Origin: Hippophae tibetana
Lineage: Eukaryota > Streptophyta > Magnoliopsida > Rosales > Elaeagnaceae
Assembly (NCBI GenBank): GCA_037013495.1
Contig: JAZDXN010000026.1
Coordinates: 3,100,001 to 3,164,000, forward strand
DNA length: 64,000 bases
Direction of reading: 5' to 3'
Of the stretch, positions 1-13,100 are shown one piece after another; position 1 is the stretch's first letter, and each line of letters begins with the position of its first letter. Below the pieces are notes generated by a model, which saw only the letters and a program-made list of their open reading frames with translations, searched no databases and had not been told where the DNA came from. Made by a program: the position numbers and the translations under genes.

Positions 1-3000
1 ACAACAAAACATTTGGTAAATATGAGTTACAGCTTTCAACGGAGATAACTTTTGACTCGGGTATCGAAACCACTATTAATATATATCAAATCGAAGCTCG
101 TATTAAATTACACAATATTTTTTGGTCCCGCCGAAGAAAATCGTTTTTGTAGCCAAATTAATTCATTTACATCACTTAATGGGTGTTTAAAGTTTGTGAC
201 GCACCATTTTAATTTTTCTTAACTCTGGTTTAATTCAATAGAGCTATATAGGAGATATTGGTGCCGACCGGGGGTTGTTTCTTTATATTTTCAATCAGTC
301 TCTATTCTTCACAAAAAATAAGAGAAGAGAAAAAGAAAGAGGTTGTCGTTCACATTTTCAGAAACAACAAAACATTTGGTAAATATGAGTTACAGCTTTC
401 AACGGAGATAACTTTTTACTCGGGTATCAAAACCACTATTATAATATATCAAACCGATGCTCGTATGAAATTACACAATATTTTTTGGTCCCGGCATAGA
501 AAATCGTTTTTGTAACCAAATTACATAGTTTACATCACTTAATGGCTATTTAAAGTTTGTCATGCACCATTTTCATTTTACTTAGTCCTAGTTTAATTCA
601 ACAGGGCTATATAGGAGATATTGGTGCCGACCGAGGGTTGTTTCTTTATATTTTCAATCAGTCTCTATTCTTCACAAAAAATAAGAGAAGAGAAAAAGAA
701 AGAGTATGGCATTCACATTTTCAAAAACAACAAAACATTTGGTAAATATGAGTTACAGTTTCAACAAAGATAACTTTTGACTCGGGTATCGAAACCACTA
801 TTAATATATATCAAATCGAAGCTCGTATGAAATTACATAATATTTTTTGGTCCCGGCAAAGAAAATCGTTTTTGTACCAAAATTACATCGTTTACATCAC
901 TTCTCGAGTGTTTAAAGTTTTTCACGCACCATTTTCATTTTTCTTACTTCTGGTTTAATTCAATAGAGCTATACAAGAGATATTGGTGCCGACCTAGGGT
1001 TGTTTATTTATATTTCCAATAAGTCTCTATTATTCAATAAAAAATAAGAGAAGAGAAAAAGAAAGAGTATGGCATTCACATTTTCAAAAACAACAAAACA
1101 TTTGGTAAATATGAGTTACAGCTTTCAAGGGAGATAACTTTTGACTCGGGTATCGAAACCACTATTAATATATATCAAATCGAAGCTCGTATGAAATTAC
1201 ATAATATTTTTTGGTCCTGGCAAAGAAAATCGTTTTTGTACCAAAATTACATCGTTTACATCATTTACCGAGTGTTTAAAGTTTGTGACGCACCATTTTC
1301 ATTTTTCTTACTTCTGGTTTAATTCAATAGAGCTATACAAGAGATATTGGTGCCGACCTAGGGTTTTTTCTTTATATTTTCAATCAGTCTCTATTCTTCA
1401 CAAAAAATAAGAGAAGAGAAAAAGAAAGAGGATGTCGTTCACATTTTCAGAAACAACAAAACATTTGGTAAATATGAGTTACAGCTTTCAACGGAGATAA
1501 CTTTTGACTCGGGTATCAAAACCACTATTATAATATATCAAACCGATGCTCGTATGAAATTACACAATATTTTTTGGTCCCGGCAAAGAAAATCGTTTTT
1601 GTACCAAAATTACATTGTTTACATCACTTACCGAGTGTTTAAAGTTTTTCACGCACCATTTTCATTTTTCTTACTTCTGGTTTAATTCAATAGAGCTATA
1701 CAAGAGATATTGGTGCCGACCTAGGGTTTTTTCTTTATATTTTCAATCAGTCTCTATTCTTCACAAAAAATAAGAGAAGAGAAAAAGAAAGAGTATGGCA
1801 TTCACATTTTCAAAAACAACAAAACATTTTGTAAATATGAGTTACAGCTTTCAACGGAGATAACTTTTGACTCGGGTATCGAAACCACTATTAATATATA
1901 TCAAATCGAAGCTCGTATTAAATTACACAATATTTTTTGGTCCCGCCGAAGAAAATCGTTTTTGTAGCCAAATTAATTCATTTACATCACTTAATGGGTG
2001 TTTAAAGTTTGTGACGCACCATTTTAATTTTTCTTAACTCTGGTTTAATTCAATAGAGCTATATAGGAGATATTGGTGCCGACCGGGGGTTGTTTCTTTA
2101 TATTTTCAATCAGTCTCTATTCTTCACAAAAAATAAGAGAAGAGAAAAAGAAAGAGGATGTCGTTCACATTTTCAGAAACAACAAAACATTTGGTAAATA
2201 TGAGTTACAGCTTTCAACGGAGATAACTTTTTACTCGGGTATCAAAACCACTATTATAATATATCAAACCGATGCTCGTATGAAATTACACAATATTTTT
2301 TGGTCTCGGCATAGAAAATCGTTTTTGTAACCAAATTACATAGTTTACATCACTTAATGGCTATTTAAAGTTTGTCATGCACCATTTTCATTTTACTTAG
2401 TCCTAGTTTAATTCAACAGGGCTATATAGGAGATATTGGTGCCGACCTAGGGTTGTTTCTTTATATTTTCAATTAGTCTCTATTCTTCACAAAAAATAAG
2501 AGAAGAGAAAAAGAAAGAGTATGGCATTCACATTTTCAAAAACAACAAAACATTTGGTAAATATGAGTTACAGTTTCAACAAAGATAACTTTTGACTCGG
2601 GTATCGAAACCACTATTAATATATATCAAATCGAAGCTCGTATGAAATTACATAATATTTTTTGGTCCCGGCAAAGAAAATCGTTTTTGTACCAAAATTA
2701 CATCGTTTACATCACTTCTCGAGTGTTTAAAGTTTTTCACGCGCCATTTTCATTTTTCTTACTTCTGGTTTAATTCAATAGAGCTATACAAGAGATATTG
2801 GTGCCGACCTAGGGTTGTTTATTTATATTTCCAATATGTCTCTATTATTCAATAAAAAATAAGAGAAGAGAAAAAGAAAGAGTATGGCATTCACATTTTC
2901 AAAAACAACAAAACATTTGGTAAATATGAGTTACAGCTTTCAAGGGAGATAACTTTTGACTCGGGTATCGAAACCACTATTAATATATATCAAATCGAAG

Positions 3001-3007
3001 CTCGTAT
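1..3007 (+). repeat. 5-mer higher-order repeat, 1815 bp, ~1.66 copies (P-Q-R-R-Q)
   Basis: Anchors at 10, 373, 736, 1099 and 1462 correspond to 1825, 2188, 2551 and 2914, each shifted by 1815 bp. Shared private features include gaccgggggttg at about 265-276 and 2080-2091, and the unusual caagggagataac in the monomers at 1099 and 2914. The match ends at about 3007, where the second copy switches from the R-like ctcgtatg to the P-like ctcgtatt inside the 2914 monomer. The left end is cut by the window, so the HOR may extend further upstream. Small differences exist between copies, for example catttt for catttg at 1825. Confidence 0.88.
10..372 (+). repeat. Representative monomer (363 bp) showing internal anatomy
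   Basis: From its anchor this P-type monomer contains, in order: (1) an almost invariant box, gataacttttgactcgggt followed by atcgaaaccactatt, at about 45-84; (2) an AT-rich segment with taatatatatcaaatcg; (3) a variable centre around 120-165 (ggtcccgcc in P, ggtacaacatagg in C), which carries most type-diagnostic differences; (4) gtttacatcac and a gtgacgcaccatttt block, the latter removed in C monomers; (5) ctatatag (a perfect 8-bp palindrome) followed by gagatattggtgccgacc; (6) normally a CCTAGG palindrome, mutated here to ccgggg; (7) a purine-only tract at 320-342 that closes the unit. The length, 363, is exactly 3 x 121 and about two nucleosome repeats. Confidence 0.9.
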
Positions 3008-3628
3008 TAAATTACACAATATTTTTTGGTCCCGCCGAAGAAAATCCTTTTTGTAGCCAAATTAATTCGTTTACATCACTTAATGTGTGTTTAAAGTTTG
3101 TGACGCACCATTTTCATTTTTCTTACTTCTGGTTTAATTCAATAGAGCTATATAGGAGATATTGGTGCCGACCTAGGGTTGTTTCTTTATATTTTCAATC
3201 AGTCTCTATTCTTCACAAAAAATAAGAGAAGAGAAAAAGAAAGAGGATGTCGTTCACATTTTCAGAAACAACAAAACATTTGGTAAATATGAGTTACAGC
3301 TTTCAACGGAGATAACTTTTGACTCGGGTATCGAAACCACTATTAATATATATCAAATCGAAGCTCGTATTAAATTACACAATATTTTTTGGTCCCGCCG
3401 AAGAAAATCTTTTTTGTAGCCAAATTAATTCGTTTACATCACTTAATGGGTGTTTAAAGTTTGTGACGCAGCATTTTCATTTTTCTTACTTCTGGTTTAA
3501 TTCAATAGAGCTATATAGGAGATATTGGTGCCGACCTAGGGTTTTTTCTTTATATTTTCAATCAGTCTCTATTCTTCACAAAAAATAAGAGAAGAGAAAA
3601 AGAAAAAGGATGTCGTTCACATTTTCAG
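3008..3628 (+). repeat. Non-HOR spacer of P-type monomers between the 5-mer and 6-mer blocks
   Basis: This stretch holds the P-type 3' portion of the hybrid monomer anchored at 2914 and most of the monomer anchored at 3277. Both carry cccgccgaag and the gccaaattaattcg form of the centre. It matches neither the 1815-bp period upstream nor the 2185-bp period downstream, so it is the leftover join between two independently amplified blocks. No gene is visible. Confidence 0.75.
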
Positions 3629-6600
3629 AAACAACAAAACATTTGGTAAATATGAGTTACAGCTTTCAACGGAGATAACTTTTGACTCGGGTATCAAAAC
3701 CACTATTATAATATATCAAACCGATGCTCGTATGAAATTACACAATATTTTTTGGTCCCGGCAAAGAAAATCGTTTTTGTACCAAAATTACATCGTTTAC
3801 ATCACGTACCGAGTGTTTAAAGTTTTTCACGCACCATTTTCATTTTTCTTACTTCTGGTTTAATTCAATAGAGCTATACAAGAGATATTGCTGCCGACCT
3901 AGGGTTGTTTATTTATATTTCCAATAAGTCTCTATTATTCAATAAAAAAATAAGGGAAGAGAAAAGGAAAGAGTATGGCATTCACATTTTCAAAAACAAC
4001 AATACATTTGGTAAATATGAGTTACAGCTTTCAACGGAGATAACTTTTGACTCGGGTATCGAAACCACTATTAATATATATCAAATCGAAGCTCATATTA
4101 AATTACACAATATGTTTTGCTCCCGGCAATGAAAATCGTTTTTGTACCAAAATTACATCGTTTACATCACTTACCGAGTGTTTAAAGTTTTTCACGCACC
4201 ATTTTCATTTTTCTTACTTCTGGTTTAATTCAATAGAGCTATACAAGAGATATTGCTGCCGACCTAGGGTTGTTTATTTATATTTCCAATAAGTCTCTAT
4301 TATTCAATAAAAAAATAAGGGAAGAGAAAAAGAAAGAGTGGCATTAACATTTTCAAAAACAACAAAACATTTGGTAAATATGAGTTACAGCTTTCAACAA
4401 AGATAACTTTTGACTCGGGTATCGAAACCACTATTAATATATATCAAATCGAAGCTCGTATGAAATTACATAATATTTTTTGGTCCCGGCAAAGAAAATC
4501 GTTTTTGTACCAAAATTACATCGTTTACATCACTTACCGAGTGTTTAAAGTTTTTCACGCACCATTTTCATTTTTCTTACTTCCGGTTTAATTCAATAGA
4601 GATATACAAGAGATATTGGTGCCGACCTAGGGTTGTTTATTTATATTTCCAATAAGTCTCTATTATTCAATAAAAAATAAGAGAAGAGAAAAAGAAAGAG
4701 GATGACGTTCACATTTTCATAAACAACTAAATATTTGGTAAATATGAGTTACAACTTTCAACGGAGATAACTTTTGACTCTGGTATCGAAACCACTATTA
4801 ATATATATCAAATCGAAGCTCGTATTAAATTACACAATATTTTTTGATCCCGCCGAAGAAAATCCTTTTTGTAGCCAAATTAATTCGTTTACATCACTTA
4901 ATGGGTGTTTAAAGTTTGTGATGCACCATTTTCATTTTTCTTACTTCTGGTTTAATTCAATAGAGCTATACAAGAGATATTGCTGCCGACCTAGGGTTGT
5001 TTATTTATATTTCCAATAAGTCTCTATTATTCAATAAAAAAATAAGGGAAGAGAAAAAGAAAGAGTATGGCATTCACATTTTCAAAACCAACAAAACATT
5101 TGGTAAATATGAGTTACAGCTTTCAACGGAGATAACTTTTGACTCGGGTATCGAAACCACTATTAATATATATCAAATCGAAGCTCGTATTAAATTACAC
5201 AATATTTTTTGGTACCGCCGAAGAAAATCGTTTTTGTAGCCAAATTAATTCGTTTACATCACTTAATGGGTGTTTACAATTTGTGACGCACCATTTTCAT
5301 TTTTCTTACTTCTGGTTTAATTCAATAGAGCTATATAGGAGATATTGGTGCCGACCTAGGGTTGTTTCTTTATATTTTCAATCAGTCTCTATTCTTCACA
5401 AAAAATAAGAGAAGAGAAAAAGAAAAAAGATGTCGTTCACATTTTCAGAAACAACAAAACATTTGGTAAATATGAGTTACAGCTTTCAACGGAGATAACT
5501 TTTGACTCGGGTAACAAAACTACTATTATAATATATCAAACTGATGCTCGTATGAAATTACACAATATTTTTTGATCCCGGCAAAGAAAATCGTTTTTGT
5601 ACCAAAATTACATCGTTTACATCACTTACCGAGTGGTTAAAGTTTTTCACGCACCATTTTCATTTTTCTTACTTTTGGTTTAATTCAATAGAGCTATACA
5701 AGAGATATTGGTGCCGACCTAAGGTTGTTTATTTATATTTACAATAAGTCTCTATTATTCAATAAAAAATAAGGGAAGAGAAAAAGAAAGAGTATGGCAT
5801 TCACATTTTCAAAAACAACAAAACATTTGGTAAATATGAGTTACAGCTTTCAACGGAGATAACTTTTGACTCGGGTATCAAAACCACTATTATAATATAT
5901 CAAACCGATGCTCATATGAAATTACACAATATTTTTTGGTCCCGGCAAAGAAAATCGTTTTTGTACCAAAATTACATCGTTTACATCACGTACCGAGTGT
6001 TTAAAGTTTTTCACGCACCATTTTCATTTTTCTTACTTCTGGTTTAATTCAATAGAGCTATACAAGAGATATTGCTGCCGACCTAGGGTTGTTTATTTAT
6101 ATTTCCAATAAGTCTCTATTATTCAATAAAAAAATAAGGGAAGAGAAAAGGAAAGAGTATGGCATTCACATTTTCAAAAACAACAATACATTTGGTAAAT
6201 ATGAGTTACAGCTTTCAACGGAGATAACTTTTGACTCGGGTATCGAAACCACTATTAATATATATCAAATCGAAGCTCATATTAAATTACACAATATGTT
6301 TTGCTCCCGGCAATGAAAATCGTTTTTGTACCAAAATTACATCGTTTACATCACTTACCGAGTGTTTAAAGTTTTTCACGCACCATTTTCATTTTTCTTA
6401 CTTCTGGTTTAATTCAATAGAGCTATACAAGAGATATTGCTGCCGACCTAGGGTTGTTTATTTATATTTCCAATAAGTCTCTATTATTCAATAAAAAAAT
6501 AAGGGAAGAGAAAAAGAAAGAGTATGGCATTAACATTTTCAAAAACAACAAAACATTTGGTAAATATGAGTTACAGCTTTCAACAAAGATAACTTTTGAC

Positions 6601-8065
6601 TCGGGTATCGAAACCACTATTAATATATATCAAATCGAAGCTCGTATGAAATTACATAATATTTTTTGGTCCCGGCAAAGAAAATCGTTTTTGTACCAAA
6701 ATTACATCGTTTACATCACTTACCGAGTGTTTAAAGTTTTTCACGCACCATTTTCATTTTTCTTACTTCCGGTTTAATTCAATAGAGATATACAAGAGAT
6801 ATTGGTGCCGACCTAGGGTTGTTTATTTATATTTCCAATAAGTCTCTATTATTCAATAAAAAATAAGAGAAGAGAAAAAGAAAGAGGATGACGTTCACAT
6901 TTTCATAAACAACTAAATATTTGGTAAATATGAGTTACAACTTTCAACGGAGATAACTTTTGACTCTGGTATCGAAACCACTATTAATATATATCAAATC
7001 GAAGCTCGTATTAAATTACACAATATTTTTTGATCCCGCCGAAGAAAATCCTTTTTGTAGCCAAATTAATTCGTTTACATCACTTAATGGGTGTTTAAAG
7101 TTTGTGATGCACCATTTTCATTTTTCTTACTTCTGGTTTAATTCAATAGAGCTATACAAGAGATATTGCTGCCGACCTAGGGTTGTTTATTTATATTTCC
7201 AATAAGTCTCTATTATTCAATAAAAAAATAAGGGAAGAGAAAAAGAAAGAGTATGGCATTCACATTTTCAAAACCAACAAAACATTTGGTAAATATGAGT
7301 TACAGCTTTCAACGGAGATAACTTTTGACTCGGGTATCGAAACCACTATTAATATATATCAAATCGAAGCTCGTATTAAATTACACAATATTTTTTGGTA
7401 CCGCCGAAGAAAATCGTTTTTGTAGCCAAATTAATTCGTTTACATCACTTAATGGGTGTTTACAATTTGTGACGCACCATTTTCATTTTTCTTACTTCTG
7501 GTTTAATTCAATAGAGCTATATAGGAGATATTGGTGCCGACCTAGGGTTGTTTCTTTATATTTTCAATCAGTCTCTATTCTTCACAAAAAATAAGAGAAG
7601 AGAAAAAGAAAAAAGATGTCGTTCACATTTTCAGAAACAACAAAACATTTGGTAAATATGAGTTACAGCTTTCAACGGAGATAACTTTTGACTCGGGTAA
7701 CAAAACTACTATTATAATATATCAAACTGATGCTCGTATGAAATTACACAATATTTTTTGATCCCGGCAAAGAAAATCGTTTTTGTACCAAAATTACATC
7801 GTTTACATCACTTACCGAGTGGTTAAAGTTTTTCACGCACCATTTTCATTTTTCTTACTTTTGGTTTAATTCAATAGAGCTATACAAGAGATATTGGTGC
7901 CGACCTAAGGTTGTTTATTTATATTTACAATAAGTCTCTATTATTCAATAAAAAATAAGGGAAGAGAAAAAGAAAGAGTATGGCATTCACATTTTCAAAA
8001 ACAACAAAACATTTGGTAAATATGAGTTACAGCTTTCAACGGAGATAACTTTTGACTCGGGTATC
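3629..8065 (+). repeat. 6-mer higher-order repeat, 2184-2186 bp, two full copies (Q-S-R-P-P-Q)
   Basis: Copy 1 (3629-5812) has anchors 3640, 4005, 4368, 4732, 5097 and 5460. Copy 2 (5813-7998) has 5824, 6189, 6554, 6918, 7283 and 7646, and the match continues to about 8065. Shared private variants make the duplication clear: caacaatacattt in the second monomer, aactaaatatttgg in the fourth, a KpnI-like ggtaccgccg in the fifth, and gggtaacaaaactac in the sixth. Differences seen include a 2-bp deletion in copy 1 (gagtggcatt at about 4337 against gagtatggcatt in copy 2) and gctcgtatg against gctcatatg in the first monomer. The near-identity suggests a recent event for this more heterogeneous domain. 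Confidence 0.92.
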
Positions 8066-10168
8066 GAAACCACTATTAATATATATCAAATCGAAGCTCG
8101 TATTAAATTACACAATATTTTTTGGTCCCGCCAAAGAAAATCTTTTTTGTATCCAAATTAATTCGTTTACATCACTTAATGGGTGTTTAAAGTTTGTGAC
8201 GCACCATTTTCATTTTTCTTATTTCTGGTTTAATTCAATAGAGCTATATAGGAGATATTGGTGCCGAGCTAGGGTTTTTTTTTTATATTTTCAATCAGTC
8301 TCTATTCTTCACAAAAAATAAGAGAAGAGAAAAAGAAAGAGGATGTCGTTCACATTTTCAGAAACAACAAAACATTTGGTAAATATGAGTTATAGCTTTC
8401 AACGGAGATAACTTTTGATTCGGGTATCGAAACAACTATTAATATATATCAAATCGAAGCTCAAATTAAATTACACAATATGTTTTGCTCCCGGCAATGA
8501 AAATCGTTTTTCTACCAAAATTACATCGTTTACATCACTTACCGAGTGTTTAAAGTTTTTCACGCACCATTTTCATTTTTCTTACTTCTGGTTTAATTCA
8601 ATAGAGCTATACAAGAGATATTGCTGCCGACCTAGGGTTGTTTATTTATATTTCCAATAAGTCTCTATTATTCAATAAAAAAATAAGGGAAGAGAAAAGG
8701 AAAGAGTATGGCATTCACATTTTCAAAAACAACAAAACATTTGGTAAATATGAGTTACAACTTTCAACGGAGATAACTTTTGACTCGGGTATCGAAACCA
8801 CTATTAATATATATCAAATCGAAGCTCGTATTAAATTACACAATATTTTTTGGTCCCGCCGAAGAAAATCCTTTTTGTAGCCAAATTAATTCGTTTACAT
8901 CACTTAATGGGTGTTTAAAGTTTGTGACGCACCATTTTCATTTTTCTTACTTCTGGTTTAATTCAATAAAGCTATATAGGAGATATTGGTGCCGACCTAG
9001 GGTTGTTTCTTTATATTTTCAATCAGTCTCTATTCTTCACAAAAAATAAGAGAAGAGAAAAAAAAAAGAGGATGACGTTCACATTTTCAGAAACAACAAA
9101 ACATTTGGTAAATATGAGTTACAGCTTTCAACGGAGATAACTTTTGACTCGGGTAACAAAACCACTATTATAATATATCAAACCGATGCTCGTATGAAAT
9201 TACACAATATTTTTTGATCCCGGTAAAGAAAATCGTTTTTGTACCAAAATTACATCGTTTACATCACTTACCGAGTGGTTAAAGTTTTTCACGCACCATT
9301 TTCATTTTTCTTACTTTTGGTTTAATTCAATAGAGCTATACAAGAGATATTGGTGCCGACCTAGGGTTGTTTATTTATATTTCCAATAAGTCTCTATTCT
9401 TCACAAAAAATAAGAGAAGAGAAAAAGAAAGAGGATGTCGTTCACATTTTCAGAAACAACAAAACATTTGGTAAATATAAGTTACAGCTTTCAACGGAGA
9501 TAACTTTTGATTCGGGTATCGAAACCACTATTAATATATATCAAATCGAAGCTCGTATTAAATTACACATTATTTTTTGGTCCAGCCAAAGAAAATCGTT
9601 TACATCACTTAATAGGTGTTTAAAGTTTGTGACGCACCATTTTCATTTTTCTTACTTCTGGTTTAATTCAATAGAGCTATATAGGAGATATTGGTGCCGA
9701 CCTAGGGTTGTTTCTTTATATTTTCAATCAGTGTCTATTCTTCACAAAAAATTAGAGAAGAGAAAAAGAAAGAGGAAGTCTTTCACGTTTTCAAAAACAA
9801 CAAAACATTTGGTAGATATGAGTTACAACTTTCAACGGAGATAACTTTTGACTTGGGTATCGAAACCACTATTATAATATATCAAATCGGAGCTCATTTC
9901 AATTTACACAATATATTTTGGTCCCACCAATAAAATCGTTTTTGTACCAAAATTACATCGTTTACATCACTTATCGTGTGTTTACAGTTTTTGACACACC
10001 ATTTTCATTTTTCTTAATTCTGGTTTAATTCAATAGAGCTATACAAGAAATATTGGTGCCGACCTAGGGTTGTTTATATATATTTCCAATAAGTCACTAT
10101 TATTCAATAAAAAATAAGAGAAGAGAAAAAGAAAGAGGATGTCGTTCACATTTTCAGAAACAACAAAA
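8010..10168 (+). repeat. Block P-S-P-Q-Pdel-D-like, first copy of the S-(PQ)n-Pdel-D unit
   Basis: Anchors are 8010 (P), 8373 (S), 8738 (P), 9102 (Q), 9465 (P with 22-bp deletion, 341 bp) and 9806 (D-like, with ggtagatatgag and cggagctcatttc). From 8373 this unit reappears at 10169 with a shift of 1796 bp, shown by the shared gagttatagctttc and cgggtatcgaaacaac of the S monomers. The D-like monomer at 9806 is the earliest occurrence in the window of the type that dominates the right-hand domain. Confidence 0.85.
9465..9805 (+). repeat. 341-bp monomer with 22-bp internal deletion (Pdel), copy 1
   Basis: The centre reads gaaaatcgtttacatcac at about 9590-9610, where a full monomer has a further 22 bases between two copies of tcgttt. 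The deletion removes one tcgttt and everything between them, as expected for slippage or end joining across a direct repeat. The rest of the unit is ordinary, with ggtccagccaaag as the diagnostic centre. Confidence 0.9.
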
Positions 10169-13100
10169 CATTTGGTAAATATGAGTTATAGCTTTCAACG
10201 GAGATAACTTTTGATTCGGGTATCGAAACAACTATTAATATATATCAAATCGAAGCTCATATTAAATTACACAATATGTTTTGCTCCCGGCAATGAAAAT
10301 CGTTTTTGTACCAAAATTACATCGTTTACATCACTTACCGAGTGTTTAAAGTTTTTCACGCACCATTTTCATTTTTCTTACTTCTGGTTTAATTCAATAG
10401 AGCTATACAAGAGATATTGCTGCCGACCTAGGGTTGTTTATTTATATTTCCAATAAGTCTCTATTATTGAATAAAAAAATAAGGGAAGAGAAAAGGAAAG
10501 AGTATGGCATTCACATTTTCAAAAACAACAAAACATTTGGTAAATATGAGTTACAGCTTTCAACGGAGATAACTTTTGACTCGGGTATCGAAACCACTAT
10601 TAATATATATCAAATCGAAGCTCGTATTAAATTACCCAATATTTTTTGGTCCCGCCGAAGAAAATCCTTTTTGTAGCCAAATTAATTCGTTTACATCACT
10701 TAATGGGTGTTTAAAGTTTGTGACGCACCATTTTCATTTTTCTTACTTCTGGTTTAATTCAATAAAGCTATATAGGAGATATTGGTGCCGACCTAGGGTT
10801 GTTTCTTTATATTTTCAATCAGTCTCTATTCTTCACAAAAAATAAGAGAAGAGAAAAAGAAAGAGGATGACGTTCACATTTTCAGAAACAACAAAACATT
10901 TGGTAAATATGAGTTACAGCTTTCAACAGAGATAACTTTAGACTCGGGTTACAAAACCACTATTATAATATATCAAACCGATGCTCGTATGAAATTACAC
11001 AATATTTTTTTATCCCGGCAAAGAAAATCGTTTTTGTACCAAAATTACATCGTTTACATCACTTACCGAGTGGTTAAAGTTTTTCACGCACCATTTTCAT
11101 TTTTCTTACTTTTGGTTTAATTCGATAGAGCTATACAAGAGATATTGGTGCCGACCTAAGGTTGTTTATTTATATTTACAATAAGTCTCTATTATTCAAT
11201 AAAAAATAAGGGAAGAGAAAAAGAAAGAGTATGGCATTCACATTTTCAAAAACAACAAAACATTTGGTAAATATGAGTTACAGCTTTCAACGGAGATAAC
11301 TTTTGACTCGGGTATCGAAACCACTATTAATATATATAAAATCGAAGCTCGTATTAAATTACACAATATTTTTTGGTCCCGCCGAAGAAAATCTTTTTTG
11401 TAGCCAAATTAATTCGTTTACATCACTTAATGGGTGTTTAAAGTTTGTGACGCACCATTTTCATTTTTCTTACTTCTGGTTTAATTCAATAAAGCTATAT
11501 AGGGGATATCGGTGCCGACCTAGGGTTGTTTCTTTATATTTTCAATCAGTCTCTATTCTTCACAAAAAATAAGAGAAGAGAAAAAGAAAGAGGATGACGT
11601 TCACATTTTCAGAAACAACAAAACATTTGGTAAATATGAGTTACAGCTTTCAACGGAGATAACTTTTGGCTCGGGTAACAAAACCACTATTATAATATAT
11701 CAAACCGATGCTCGTATGAAATTACACAATATTTTTTGATCCCGGCAAAGAAAATCGTTTTTGTACCAAAATTACATCGTTTACATCACTTACCGAGTGG
11801 TTAAAGTTTTTCACGCACCATTTTCATTTTTCTTACTTTTGGTTTAATTCAATAGAGCTATGCAAGAGATATTGGTGCCGACCTAAGGTTGTTTATTTAT
11901 ATTTACAATAAGTCTCTATTATTCAATAAAAAATAAGGGAAGAGAAAAAGAAAGAGTATGGCATTAACATTTTCAAAAACAACAAAACATTTGGTAAATA
12001 TGAGTTACAGCTTTCAACGGAGATAACTTTTGACTCGGGTATCGAAACCACTATTAATATATATAAAATCGAAGCTCGTATTAAATTACACAATATTTTT
12101 TGGTCCCGCCGAAGAAAATCTTTTTTGTAGCCAAATTAATTCGTTTACATCACTTAATGGGTGTTTAAAGTTTGTGACGCACCATTTTCATTTTTCTTAC
12201 TTCTGGTTTAATTCAATAGAGCTATATAGAAGATATTGGTGCCGAGCTAGGCTTTTTTTTTTATATATTTTCAATCAGTCTCTATTCTTCACAAAAAATA
12301 AGAGAAGAGAAAAAGAAAGAGGATGACGTTCACATTTTCAGAAACAACAAAACATTTGGTAAATATGAGTTACAGCTTTCAACGGAGATAACTTTTGACT
12401 CGGGTAACAAAACCACTATTATAATATATCAAACCGATACTCGTATGAAATTACACAATATTTTTTGATCCCGGCAAAGAATATCGTTTTTGTACCAAAA
12501 TTACATCGTTTACATCACTTACCGAGTGGTTAAAGTTTTTCACGCACCATTTTCATTTTTCTTACTTTTGGTTTAATTCAATAGAGCTATACAAGAGATA
12601 TTGGTGCCGACCTAAGGTTGTTTATTTATATTTACAATAAGTCTCTATTATTCAATAAAAAATAAGGGAAGAGAAAAAAAAAGAGTATGGCATTCACATT
12701 TTCAAAAACAACAAAACATTTGGTAAATATGAGTTACAGCTTTCAACGGAGATAACTTTTGACTCGGGTATCGAAACCACTATTAATATATATCAAATCG
12801 AAGCTCGTATTAAATTACACAATATTTTTTGGTCCCGCCGAAGAAAATCCTTTTTGTAGCCAAATTAATTCGTTTACATCACTTAATGGGTGTTTAAAGT
12901 TTGTGACGCACCATTTTCATTTTTCTAAATTCTAGTTTAATTCAATAGAGCTATATAGGAGATATTGGTGCCGACCTAGGGTTTTTTTTTATATTTTCAA
13001 TCAGTCTCTATTCTTCACAAAAAATAAGAGAAGAGAAAAAGAAAGAGGATGTCGTTCACATTTTCAGAAACAACAAAACATTTGGTAAATATGAGTTACA

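Noticed and set aside
55-75. CENP-B box in the conserved ctcgggtatcgaaacc segment
   Set aside because: On the minus strand ttcg is followed by atacccgag, which lacks the A and CGGG at the spacing required by the nTTCGnnnnAnnCGGGn core. Only superficial resemblance.
241-300. TATA-like promoter from ctatatag and ttatattttc
   Set aside because: AT-rich satellite gives such matches in every monomer. There is no associated gene or terminator, so no promoter can be supported.
10-372. Monomer as an ancient dimer of ~180-bp halves
   Set aside because: Weak matches exist (ggagataac near 41 and ggagatatt near 251; atattttttggtcccgcc and atattggtgccgacc), but they are at inconsistent offsets (about 210 and 140), so no clean half-unit duplication is visible by eye.
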